The notes under the pieces are model-generated. The model was not told the DNA's origin and ran no database searches. It saw only the letters and a list, made by a program, of their open reading frames with translations. A program made the translations under genes and the position numbers. From the NCBI RefSeq assembly GCF_036250755.1, contig NZ_CP109583.1, positions 4,464,001 to 4,528,000 of the forward strand: 64,000 nt of DNA, in the 5' to 3' direction. This stretch comes from Streptomyces uncialis. GTDB taxonomy: Bacteria > Actinomycetota > Actinomycetes > Streptomycetales > Streptomycetaceae. Positions 37,525 through 45,213 of the stretch are shown here, in pieces. Positions within the stretch are counted from its first letter, which is position 1. Every line of letters begins with the position of its first letter.

Positions 37525-38334
37525 TCAGCCGGGGTCGAGGGAGGTCCAGGTCCAGGTGGTGGTGGCTTCCAGCGGCGATACGGGGGTGACCAGGCGCGGC
37601 GCGGTGTTGAGGCCGTCCGGGGGACCCGTCTGGGGCTCCACGCACACGGCGGCCTCCTGCTCGTCGTACACGACGACCCACGGCTCACGGGACGTGATGT
37701 TCAGGGCGAGCTGTCCCGGCCAGGTCAGGGTCACGTCGACCCCGTCGGGCATGCCGAAGCAGTCGTCCCACGGACCGGGCAGCGGATCGATCCGCTCGCC
37801 CGTCGGCAGATGGTCGGCGCCCCGCCGCTCCTGCCACGCCGCCGCGAAGTCGATCCGTACCGTCTCCGCGTCCGGCGCAAGCTGCCGGTTGAACCAGGGG
37901 TGCCAGCCCACCTGGGCCGGGAACGACGAGCCGTACGTCTCCACGGCGAGCGTGAGCGTGAGGGAACCGGGTGCCAGCTCCACCACCTGGGTGACCAGGC
38001 CGGGGTACGGCCACGGGTCGGTCAGCTCGTGCGTGATCACGGCCCGGTCCGCCGTGCGGCTGTGCCGCGCGGTGCGCCAGGCCCCGTCCCTGGCCGTGCC
38101 GTGGATGGCGTGCGGGGCGGCGTTCAGCGGCATCTGATGGACGTCCGCGCCGTCCCGGAAGCGGCCGTCCCGGATCCGTCCGCACCAGGGCACCATCGGG
38201 AAGCTCCCGAAGTGCTCGCCCTGGCGCAGCAGTTCGGTGCCGCCGACCTTCAGACTCCCGATCCGGCCGCCGTCGCCCGGCCGTACGGTCACCTCCGCGT
38301 CGCCCGCGGTCAGTGTGATCTCGTCGCTGCTCAC
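37525..38334 (-). CDS. Aldose 1-epimerase family protein
   Basis: A 269-residue beta-sandwich (galactose mutarotase-like) protein. It has GGTELLRQGEHFGSFPMVPWCGRIRDGRF, then NAAPHAIHGTARDGAWR and VGWHPWFNRQL, which carry the active-site His residues, and a C-terminal VCVEPQTGPPDGLN. It probably interconverts sugar anomers; the exact sugar is not evident. It is 22 bases downstream of the SRPBCC gene and 78 upstream of pyrE. Confidence 0.92.
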   Translation of the reverse strand: MSSDEITLTAGDAEVTVRPGDGGRIGSLKVGGTELLRQGEHFGSFPMVPWCGRIRDGRFRDGADVHQMPLNAAPHAIHGTARDGAWRTARHSRTADRAVITHELTDPWPYPGLVTQVVELAPGSLTLTLAVETYGSSFPAQVGWHPWFNRQLAPDAETVRIDFAAAWQERRGADHLPTGERIDPLPGPWDDCFGMPDGVDVTLTWPGQLALNITSREPWVVVYDEQEAAVCVEPQTGPPDGLNTAPRLVTPVSPLEATTTWTWTSLDPG

Positions 38335-38356
38335 GTGCCGACCCTACGTTCAGCGG

Positions 38357-39637
38357 TCACTGCCGCCGCCGCAGGGCCCGCCCGACGACGATCGCCGTCG
38401 CGACGACCAGCGCGGCGGCGGGCGCGGCCCAGCGCAGGGTCGCCGCCTGCCCGGTCGCCTCCGGTACGGCGACCGGGGCGTACCGGCCGCGCGGGGGCGC
38501 GTGGTCGACCTCTTCGGCGCTGCGGCCGATCATCGTCCGGCGCGCGTGCGCGGCCTCGGCGGGCGGTCCGGGCGCCTCCCGCCTGGCCACCTCCTCCACG
38601 ACGTCGTCGGCGACACCCGCGAGGTCATGGGCGGCGTCGATGTCCTCGACCCGCCCGTCGGGTTCCTCCGGCCGTGCGCCGGTGTCCGGCCCGTCGGGCA
38701 CGACAGGCCCGTCCGGTGCGGCAGGCCCGTCCGGTGCGTCCTGCCCGGCGTCCGTGTCCTGCCCGTCCGTGGCGCCAGGCCCCGCGTGGTCCTCTTCGCC
38801 GTCCTCGTGGCCGTCCTCGTGGCCGTCCTCGTCCTCCTGGGCGGCGGCTTCCTCGGTTTCGGCCGTCCGGAGCGACTCGGCCGCGTCGGCGGCCTCCGCC
38901 TCGGCGGGGTCGATGCCGTCCTCGTCATCGAGGGCGTCGAGGGCGTCGGGGTCGTCGATCCCGGCGGCGCTGTCGTCCACCCCGGCGAACTCCGGACCGG
39001 GGTCCCCGGGGCGGCCGTCGTCGGACACGTCCCCGTCGGCGAGGTCGTCCCCGGCGGGCACGGGCGGGTCGTCCCCGTCGGCCAGGTCGTCCCCGTCGGC
39101 CGGGTCGTCGCCGTCGGCCGGGTCGCCCTGTCCGGTACCGGCCAGGTCGGCGGCGTGATCCTGGCCGTCCTGTCCGCTGCCGCCGAGGCCGTCGCCGTCG
39201 TCGTGCGGGGTGTCGTGGCCCGAGGTGCCCGCGAGCGCCTCGGTGAAGCGGGTCAGCAGCCGGGTGACCGCGGCCTCCACCGCCTCGGCGGTCAGCTCCC
39301 CGGCCCGGCCGTCGCCCTCGGCGGTGGCGTCGTACCGCACGCCGGTCCCGGTGCCCTCGGGGACCAGCCGGGCGGTCACGGTGACCCGGACGGTCCCGGT
39401 GCCACGGACCTCGGTGCCCTCGGCGTCGAGCCGGAAGCCGTCCGGGTCCGGGGTGACCCGGAACGTGCCCCGGTACGTGATGGAGGTACCCCCGGCCCGG
39501 ACCTTGAGCCTGCCCGTGCCGGGTGGCTCCCCCGCGTCCTGCTGGAACCCGGGGACGGCCCGGGCCACCGCGACGGTGTCGGCGACGGCCTCACGCAGAG
39601 GCTCAACCCCGACCGGAACGACCACCTCGTGCTTCAT
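38357..39637 (-). CDS. SRPBCC-domain protein with long acidic linker and C-terminal membrane anchor
   Basis: A 426-residue protein. Residues 1-138 are an SRPBCC/CoxG-like lipid-binding domain (MKHEVVVPVGVEPLREAVADTVAVARAVPGFQQ, and ending TRLLTRFTEAL). Residues 140-345 are extremely Asp/Glu-rich low complexity with short repeats (DGDDPADGDD, HEDGHEDGEED, APDGPAAPDG). A single transmembrane helix (AALVVATAIVVGRAL) ends the protein, followed only by RRRQ: a tail-anchored topology with the domain in the cytoplasm. The acidic segment is repetitive at DNA level too. Function is unknown; CoxG relatives help carbon-monoxide dehydrogenase, but no cox genes are here. Confidence 0.85.
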   Translation of the reverse strand: MKHEVVVPVGVEPLREAVADTVAVARAVPGFQQDAGEPPGTGRLKVRAGGTSITYRGTFRVTPDPDGFRLDAEGTEVRGTGTVRVTVTARLVPEGTGTGVRYDATAEGDGRAGELTAEAVEAAVTRLLTRFTEALAGTSGHDTPHDDGDGLGGSGQDGQDHAADLAGTGQGDPADGDDPADGDDLADGDDPPVPAGDDLADGDVSDDGRPGDPGPEFAGVDDSAAGIDDPDALDALDDEDGIDPAEAEAADAAESLRTAETEEAAAQEDEDGHEDGHEDGEEDHAGPGATDGQDTDAGQDAPDGPAAPDGPVVPDGPDTGARPEEPDGRVEDIDAAHDLAGVADDVVEEVARREAPGPPAEAAHARRTMIGRSAEEVDHAPPRGRYAPVAVPEATGQAATLRWAAPAAALVVATAIVVGRALRRRQ

Positions 39638-39796
39638 GCCACGAGCGTACCGACGCCCCGCCCCGCCCCGCAGACCTCCGGGGACTCCGGCCCCGCCCGC
39701 GCCGCCCCGGCCGGGCGCACGGGGGCCGGTCCGACCCGCGCCCCCGCCGGTACCCGCGCGGGGAGGGAACCCGGCCGTCCGGCCGGGGCCGTACGC

Positions 39797-40315
39797 CTAG
39801 AGCGTGGCGGCCACCCGTACGCCCACGCGGGTGCGGGTGGCGACGAGTTGGCCGTCCTGGGGGTAGGCGTGCCAGGTGCGCCAGTGCACGTGCCCCTCGT
39901 GCCGCTGGGCCAGCATCGCCGTGAACGCGTGCGGGTCGCCGGGGAAGACGCCCGCGAGACCGTTCGGATGGTCGGAAACGAGTGCGATGAGTTCTTGCGC
40001 CCGGCCGGTGAACTGCCCGCTGGACAGCGTCTCGACCCGGGCCGCGAACTCGTACTCCCAGTCCCCGACGCGTTCCGCGACCCCGAGCGGAAGGGGCGTA
40101 CTGCTGCCGGGGATACAGGCGACGGTCTCCGAACAGATGCCGCGCTCCTCCTCCAGCAGGACCTGGTGGGAGGCGCCGAGAAGTCTCAACTGGAGTTTGG
40201 TTCCCGACAGTTCGAGATCGAGGGTGGCCAGGGCGGGCAGCGGCTCCCGGCCCAGCGCCCAGGCGAGGTCGGAGGCGCTGGTGTCGGTGTAGGAGGTGGT
40301 GAGGGTCGTGAGCAT
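39797..40315 (-). CDS. DUF2617 family protein
   Basis: A 172-residue protein of the actinobacterial DUF2617 family, function unknown. It is beta-rich, with LDLELSGTKLQLRLLGASHQVLLE, then ERVGDWEYEFAARVETL and the C-terminal HAFTAMLAQRHEGHVHWRTWHAYPQDGQLVATRTRV. There is no signal peptide or membrane segment. It is monocistronic on the minus strand. Confidence 0.9.
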   Translation of the reverse strand: MLTTLTTSYTDTSASDLAWALGREPLPALATLDLELSGTKLQLRLLGASHQVLLEEERGICSETVACIPGSSTPLPLGVAERVGDWEYEFAARVETLSSGQFTGRAQELIALVSDHPNGLAGVFPGDPHAFTAMLAQRHEGHVHWRTWHAYPQDGQLVATRTRVGVRVAATL

Positions 40316-40814
40316 GGGTCGGCTCCGCTAGCACGCAAAGAGAGGTGGGGCCGGCTGGCGCCCGGGGGTGGCGCGGGGCGAACGGTCCGGAACGGGTCCG
40401 GGCGATCTGATTGCCGGCTCGTGCCCACGAGGTGTCCGAGGGCTGCCTTGACGCTTAAGAGGGAATCATGAACTACGGCTCCACCACAGCGTTTTTACCC
40501 AACTTCGGAGGGTTTCCATCCCCCCGAGGGCTGCACAGCTCAACTGTTCAACCGCCGTGCCCCGTACCGCCGGTGACGGGATTTCACTCATGGGGCGGGG
40601 GTTACGGGAGAGGGTTCCCGTACCAGGAGTGCGCCCTGGTTCCACGCCCCCCGCCCCGGAACGCGCGCCCCCCGGCCCGCCACGACGACGGACACCCGCC
40701 GACCGGGACGGCCGACGGGTTCCGCACGGTGCCGGTGGACGGCGGGTACGTACGGTGCGCGGGTGCGGCCGCGCGGCCGGCCTCCGCAGCGCGGGCCGAC
40801 CTACGCCACGCGGG
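40316..40814. other. Intergenic region, no supported gene
   Basis: About 500 bases without a convincing gene. A plus-strand frame from 40468 lacks codon bias and would run through the opposite small gene. TTGACG at 40449-40454 followed by TTAAGAG is a weak promoter-like element. CGTTTTTACCCAACTTCGGA (about 40490) is A/T-rich for this genome and could be a minus-strand end signal. No composite-repeat units occur. Confidence 0.5.
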
Positions 40815-41099
40815 TCAGGACCCGCCGCCGCAGCCGCCCCCGCCACCCCCGCAGGAGGAACTGCTCCCGCCGTCGGAGGAGGAACCGCAGGACGATCCGC
40901 CGGACGAACCGCTGGTGTGGTGGCCACCCCCGCCCGAACCCCCGGAATCCCCCGCCCACCAGCTCCGCGACCGCCGCCGCCGCGAGCTGCTGAGCCCCGG
41001 CATGGCCCGCGAACTGATCACCAGGACGACCGTCACCACGGCCACCACGATGACAACACTCACGATGATCCCCATCATGAACCCCCCGTTCTCGCCCAT
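40815..41099 (-). CDS. Small membrane protein with Gly/Ser/Cys-rich tail
   Basis: A 94-residue protein: one N-terminal transmembrane helix (GIIVSVVIVVAVVTVVLVISS, residues 10-30), a basic stretch (SSRRRRSRSW), then a tail of Gly, Ser and Cys with SSCGSSSDGGSSSSCGGGGGGCGGGS, four cysteines in all. I do not recognise a family. Composition recalls small Gly/Cys-rich actinobacterial membrane proteins annotated as hypothetical. The coding call rests on the clean helix and the sensible start; the low-complexity tail limits confidence. Confidence 0.6.
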   Translation of the reverse strand: MGENGGFMMGIIVSVVIVVAVVTVVLVISSRAMPGLSSSRRRRSRSWWAGDSGGSGGGGHHTSGSSGGSSCGSSSDGGSSSSCGGGGGGCGGGS

Positions 41100-41272
41100 A
41101 TCCGCCGCACTGTCCGCGGCGCCTGGGTTGCCCTCATTGTCCGGTCATCATTCCGCATGTCGCGCGCGGTCCGAACCCCCCGGACACGGACCGCGCGCCG
41201 GCGTGTGACGGAGATGCCCTCCGCGTGTCCGCGCCAAAGCAGAGTTGAGGAAGTCCAGAGGTTGAGCGCAGG

Positions 41273-42487
41273 ATGACGTCCATGACCTCGACCCCCGGCC
41301 CCGCCGGCCGCCCCCTCCTCAACCGCCGTCTCGCCGAGTTCGGGACGACGATCTTCGCCGAGATGTCCGCGCTCGCGGCCCGGACCGGTGCGATCAACCT
41401 GGGCCAGGGCTTCCCCGACACCGACGGCCCCGAGGAGATCCGCGAGGCGGCCGTCCGGGCGCTGCGCGACGGCCGGGGCAACCAGTACCCGCCGGGTCCG
41501 GGCGTCCCGGAGCTGCGGGAGGCCATCGCCGCGCACCAGGCCCGCCGCTACGGGCTGACCCTCGACCCGGACACCGAGGTCCTGGTCACCGCGGGTGCCA
41601 CGGAGGCCATCGCGGCGGCCCTGCTGGCCCTGGTGGAGCCCGGCGACGAGGTCGTGGCGCTGGAGCCCTACTACGACTCGTACGCGGCAAGCATCGCGCT
41701 GGCGGGCGGTACCAGGGTCCCGGTCACGCTGCGCCCGTCCGGGGGCCGTTTCCGGCTGGACCTGGACGAGCTGCGCGCCGCGGTCACCCCGCGCACCCGG
41801 CTGCTGCTGATCAACACCCCGCACAACCCGACGGGCACCGTGCTGACCCGTGCCGAGCTGGCGGAGATCGCCCGGCTCGCCGTCGAGCGGGATCTGATCG
41901 TCGTCACGGACGAGGTCTACGAGCACCTGGTCTTCGAGGAGCCGGACGGCTCCGGCGGCCATGTGCCGCTGGCGGGTCTGCCCGGGATGCGGGACCGTAC
42001 CCTCACGATCTCCTCGGCCGGGAAAACGTACTCGTTCACCGGCTGGAAGGTCGGCTGGGTCACCGGTCCGCCCGCGCTGGTGACGGCGGTCCGCTCGGCG
42101 AAGCAGTTCCTCACGTATGTCTCGGCGGGGCCCTTCCAGTACGCGATCGCGGAGGCGCTCGCCCTCCCGGACTCCTACTACGACGGGCTGCGCGCGGAGC
42201 TGCGGGCCAAGCGGGATCTGCTCGCCGGGGGGCTGGCCGACGCGGGCTTCGGCGTCCACGTGCCCGCGGGCACGTACTTCATCACCACGGACATCCGTCC
42301 CCTGGGCGAGACGGACGGCTTCGCGTTCTGCCGCGCGCTCCCGTCCCGCGCGGGCGTGGTCGCCATCCCGAACGCCGTCTTCTACGACGACCGCGAGGCC
42401 GGCGCCCCCTTCGTCCGCTTCGCCTTCTGCAAACGCACAGAGGTCCTGGAAGAAGCGGTGACCCGCCTCAAGCAGCTCACCCCCTGA
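41273..42487 (+). CDS. Class I/II aminotransferase (kynurenine/methionine aminotransferase-like)
   Basis: A 404-residue PLP aminotransferase. Features are INLGQGFPDTDGPEEI, the tetrapyrrole-stacking YYDSY, INTPHNPTGTVL, VVTDEVYEHLVF and the Schiff-base Lys251 in ISSAGKTYSFTGWKVGW. The NLGQGFPD start and overall pattern match the KAT/YbdL-like group, which uses kynurenine, methionine or glutamine. A role beside the kynurenine genes 8 kb away is possible but unproven. The start may be ATG 41273 or ATG 41282; the latter has AGG at better spacing. It ends directly at repeat array G. Confidence 0.9.
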   Translation: MTSMTSTPGPAGRPLLNRRLAEFGTTIFAEMSALAARTGAINLGQGFPDTDGPEEIREAAVRALRDGRGNQYPPGPGVPELREAIAAHQARRYGLTLDPDTEVLVTAGATEAIAAALLALVEPGDEVVALEPYYDSYAASIALAGGTRVPVTLRPSGGRFRLDLDELRAAVTPRTRLLLINTPHNPTGTVLTRAELAEIARLAVERDLIVVTDEVYEHLVFEEPDGSGGHVPLAGLPGMRDRTLTISSAGKTYSFTGWKVGWVTGPPALVTAVRSAKQFLTYVSAGPFQYAIAEALALPDSYYDGLRAELRAKRDLLAGGLADAGFGVHVPAGTYFITTDIRPLGETDGFAFCRALPSRAGVVAIPNAVFYDDREAGAPFVRFAFCKRTEVLEEAVTRLKQLTP

Positions 42488-43229
42488 CGGCCCGCCTTCG
42501 CTTGCGCTTCCCAGGTCCGTCCGGCGGGACGCACTTCGTTGCTGTGCCGTCGTTCGGTGGTTTCGCGCAGTTCCCCGCGGGTCGCCTTCGCTTGCGCTTC
42601 CCAGGTCCGTCCGGCGGGGCGCACTTCGTTCCCGCACAGGTCGTTCGTGGGGTGCGCAGTTCCCCGCGCCCCTTTGGGGCGCGTCCGGCCGGTTCTTCGG
42701 GTCGGTGCCGGTCGGGATTCTCCGTCCTCGATCCGACACGCTCGGTACGACGTCCAGCGGAGCTACTGAAGAGCATCGGAGTCTGCGAGCAGAGATTCCC
42801 GCCCACCCCCTCCCGCAGCCATGCGACTGCACGGGGAGGAGGGTGAAAAACAACCCCAGGTGGGCGCCCCTTCAGGGGCGCGGGGAACTGCGCACCCACG
42901 GACTTACCCGCACAGGAACAAGTTCGTCCACCCGGACAGACCTCGGAAGCGCAAGCGAAGGCGACCCGCACCCGAAGAGCGACCGCAACGGGGCACCCCC
43001 CAGGGGCGCGGGGAACTGCGCACCCACGAACGACCCGCACAGGGACAAGTACGGCAGGCACAGGAAACCTACGGGCGCGAGCGAAGGCGACCCGCACGGG
43101 ACGTAGTGCGTCCAGCGCAGGAAACCTCGGAAGCGCAAGCGAAGGCGTCCTGCGGCGGATCGGGTGGGTGTACGCCCCGTTCGGCCGCGCCTCGGCCACC
43201 TCGCGGGACGCGCACCGCAAGGTTCCGGT
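42488..43229. repeat. Intergenic repeat array G (non-coding)
   Basis: Lies between two plus-strand genes. It begins at once after the stop codon with CCTTCGCTTGCGCTTCCCAGG. Left units at about 42568 and 42655 lead to the hairpin GCGCCCC-TTT-GGGGCGC (42666-42682). The core is 42713-42801. Right inverted units lie at about 42872 and 43000. AAGCGCAAGCGAAGGCG words occur at about 42947 and 43130. A block GGTCCGTCCGGCGGG(G/A)CGCA is directly duplicated on the left (about 42512 and 42606). The promoter of the next gene must be within or just after the array. Confidence 0.9.
42713..42801 (+). repeat. Composite-repeat core, copy 7
   Basis: An 89-base core, plus orientation, taken here as the reference sequence: middle GTACGACGTCCAGCGGAGC, small hairpin TCTGC-GA-GCAGA. 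Confidence 0.93.
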
Positions 43230-44444
43230 GTGAGCCATCCCCGTACCATCGCGCCCCCGGCCCCCCAGCCCCCGGCCGCCGGGCCGGGAACACAGCGGTA
43301 CCGACCGGCGATCCGGCGGCTGCCACCGGTGGTCACCGCGCTCGGACTGTTCGCCGCCGTACGGCTCGTCGGCGTCCTCGCGGTCGCCGTCGCCGCCTCG
43401 GCCACCGACCGGTCCCTGTTCCGGCTGCTGGGGCGGTCCTGGGACTCCGTGTGGTACCTCGGGATCGCCGCGCACGGCTACGGCCACCGCACCACGCACT
43501 ACCGGCCCGGGGTCATCTTCAGCGACCTGGCGTTCTTCCCGCTGTACCCGGGGCTCGTACGGGCGGTGGAGAGCGTCCTGCCGGTGTCCTGGGGCGCCGC
43601 CGCGCTGCTGGTGTCGTGGACCGCCGCGGCCGCCGCCGCCTGCGGGATCTTCGTCCTGGGCAGCAGGCTGTACGGCCGCCCGGTGGGGCTGCTGCTGGTG
43701 CTGCTGTGGGGGGTGATGCCCCACTCGGTGGTGCTGTCGATGGCGTACACCGAGCCGCTGCTCACCGCGTTCGCCGTCTGGGCGCTGTACGCGGCGCTGT
43801 CCGGCCGCTGGGTCTGGGCGGGCAGCCTGGCCGCGCTCGCGGGGCTGTCCCGGCCCAACGGGTTCGCCGTCGCGGCGGCCGTCCTCGCCGCGGCGGCGCA
43901 GGAACTGTGGCGGGCCCGGCGCGAGGGACGGAAAGTTGTCCACAGGCTGTGGACAGGCGCGCTGATCGCCCCGGCGGGCTGGTGCGCGTACGTGACCTGG
44001 GTGGGGCTGCGCAGGAACGATCTGCCCGGCGGGTACTTCAAGGTGCAGAGCGACTGGGGTTCCCGGTTCGACTTCGGGGTGGGCGCGTTCCAGTTCGTCG
44101 GGGTGCTCCTGACCCGCACCAGCCGTTTCGTCTTCCCCATCGCCCTGGTGACCGTACTGGTGGCCGTACTGCTGTTCGCCCTGCTGCTGGCCGAACGGGT
44201 CCCGCTGCCGCTGGTCGTCTACACGGGGGTGCTGCTGGTGGTGGCGCTCGGCGGGTCCGGCTTCTTCGAGTCGAAGCCGCGGTTCCTGCTGCCCGCGTTC
44301 CCGCTGCTGATCCCCCCCGCCCTGGCCCTCGCCCGGACGGCGAGAGCCCGGCCGGGGCACGCGATCGTCGTGATCACGTTCCTGACCGGGCTCTCCCTGT
44401 CCTACGGGGTGTTCCTCATCGCCTTCGGCCGCGCGCCGCTGTAG
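43230..44444 (+). CDS. PIG-V-like mannosyltransferase/glycosyltransferase, multi-pass
   Basis: A 404-residue polytopic membrane protein of the GT-C type resembling the PIG-V (GPI mannosyltransferase) family. A short Pro-rich cytoplasmic start is followed by about nine helices. The first loop carries SWDSVWYLGIAAHGYGH and DLAFFPLYPGLVRAV, the conserved GT-C loop with acidic catalytic residue. Later AYTEPLLTAFAVWALY and a C-terminal FFESKPRFLLPAFPLL are also typical. It probably transfers mannose from polyprenyl-phosphomannose to an envelope acceptor. The GTG at 43230 has only a weak AAGG upstream; the region before it belongs to array G. Confidence 0.85.
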   Translation: MSHPRTIAPPAPQPPAAGPGTQRYRPAIRRLPPVVTALGLFAAVRLVGVLAVAVAASATDRSLFRLLGRSWDSVWYLGIAAHGYGHRTTHYRPGVIFSDLAFFPLYPGLVRAVESVLPVSWGAAALLVSWTAAAAAACGIFVLGSRLYGRPVGLLLVLLWGVMPHSVVLSMAYTEPLLTAFAVWALYAALSGRWVWAGSLAALAGLSRPNGFAVAAAVLAAAAQELWRARREGRKVVHRLWTGALIAPAGWCAYVTWVGLRRNDLPGGYFKVQSDWGSRFDFGVGAFQFVGVLLTRTSRFVFPIALVTVLVAVLLFALLLAERVPLPLVVYTGVLLVVALGGSGFFESKPRFLLPAFPLLIPPALALARTARARPGHAIVVITFLTGLSLSYGVFLIAFGRAPL

Positions 44445-44563
44445 CCCCGGAAGGAACCGGGGGAACGGGGCGCCGGGGGCCGCGGGTACGAGGGGAACAC
44501 GCCTGCGGGCCCAGCGGACCTCGCGGCCTGCCGGCCTCGGGGACCTGTGGGCCTGGGGGCCGC

Positions 44564-45088
44564 CTACTCGTCGTCGGTGCCCTCGGCGGAGTCGACGTCC
44601 TTCTCCAGGCCGAGGTGCTCGACCAGCCAGCGGTCGAACTCGATGGCGGCGCGGACCCAGCTCACCGTGGACGACACGAAGTGCTCCAGGCTCACACCGG
44701 TGCCGATGAGCATCTGCGCCTCACCGATCAGCCGGACGGTGCCGTCGTCGTGGGTGTGGCTGTAGACCTTCGGCCACAGGGTGCGGCGGTTCCAGTCGTC
44801 GATGGACTCCAGCAGGCTTGCCTTGTCCTCGATGCCGTGGGGCCGGTCGTAGAACGTCCGCACGGAGAAGACCTGCTGCTCGTCCTCACCGCGGAACATG
44901 AAGTACGTGCGGAACTCCTCCCACGGCGCCGCGAGGTCACCCTCGTCGTCGACGACGTACTTCAGCTCCATCTGGTCGAGGAGCTGCTTCACAAGATCCT
45001 GATCCGGGACGACGGGGCCCGCCGGTTCACCGGGCTGCGGCTCTGGCTGGCCCCCGAAGTTCGGAATCGAGGACGGGTCGATGCTCAC
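44564..45088 (-). CDS. YbjN domain-containing protein
   Basis: A 174-residue acidic protein with a YbjN (type III secretion chaperone-like fold) domain: DQDLVKQLLDQMELKYVVDDEGDLAAPWEEFRTYFMFRGEDEQQVFSVRTFYDR, then DDWNRRTLWPKVYSHTHDDGTVRLIGEAQMLIGTGVSLEHFVSSTVSWV. Actinobacterial YbjN proteins are thought to be small binding or chaperone proteins; the partner is unknown. It is monocistronic with a 125-base gap to clpB downstream end. Confidence 0.92.
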   Translation of the reverse strand: MSIDPSSIPNFGGQPEPQPGEPAGPVVPDQDLVKQLLDQMELKYVVDDEGDLAAPWEEFRTYFMFRGEDEQQVFSVRTFYDRPHGIEDKASLLESIDDWNRRTLWPKVYSHTHDDGTVRLIGEAQMLIGTGVSLEHFVSSTVSWVRAAIEFDRWLVEHLGLEKDVDSAEGTDDE

Positions 45089-45213
45089 CGTGTATTTCCC
45101 TTCGTACGGATTGAGTCATCCTCCCCCATGCCGGGCGGGTGATGGCAACCCCCGCCCGGCGGCGGTTACGCGTCGGTGGCTGGTTTCGGCGGAGAGGTCC
45201 CGATGGGGTTCGC

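Noticed and set aside
40468..41208. Plus-strand frame starting MNYGSTTAF
   Set aside because: It runs into Pro/Arg-rich sequence antisense to the small membrane protein and shows no codon bias; its start has no ribosome-binding site.
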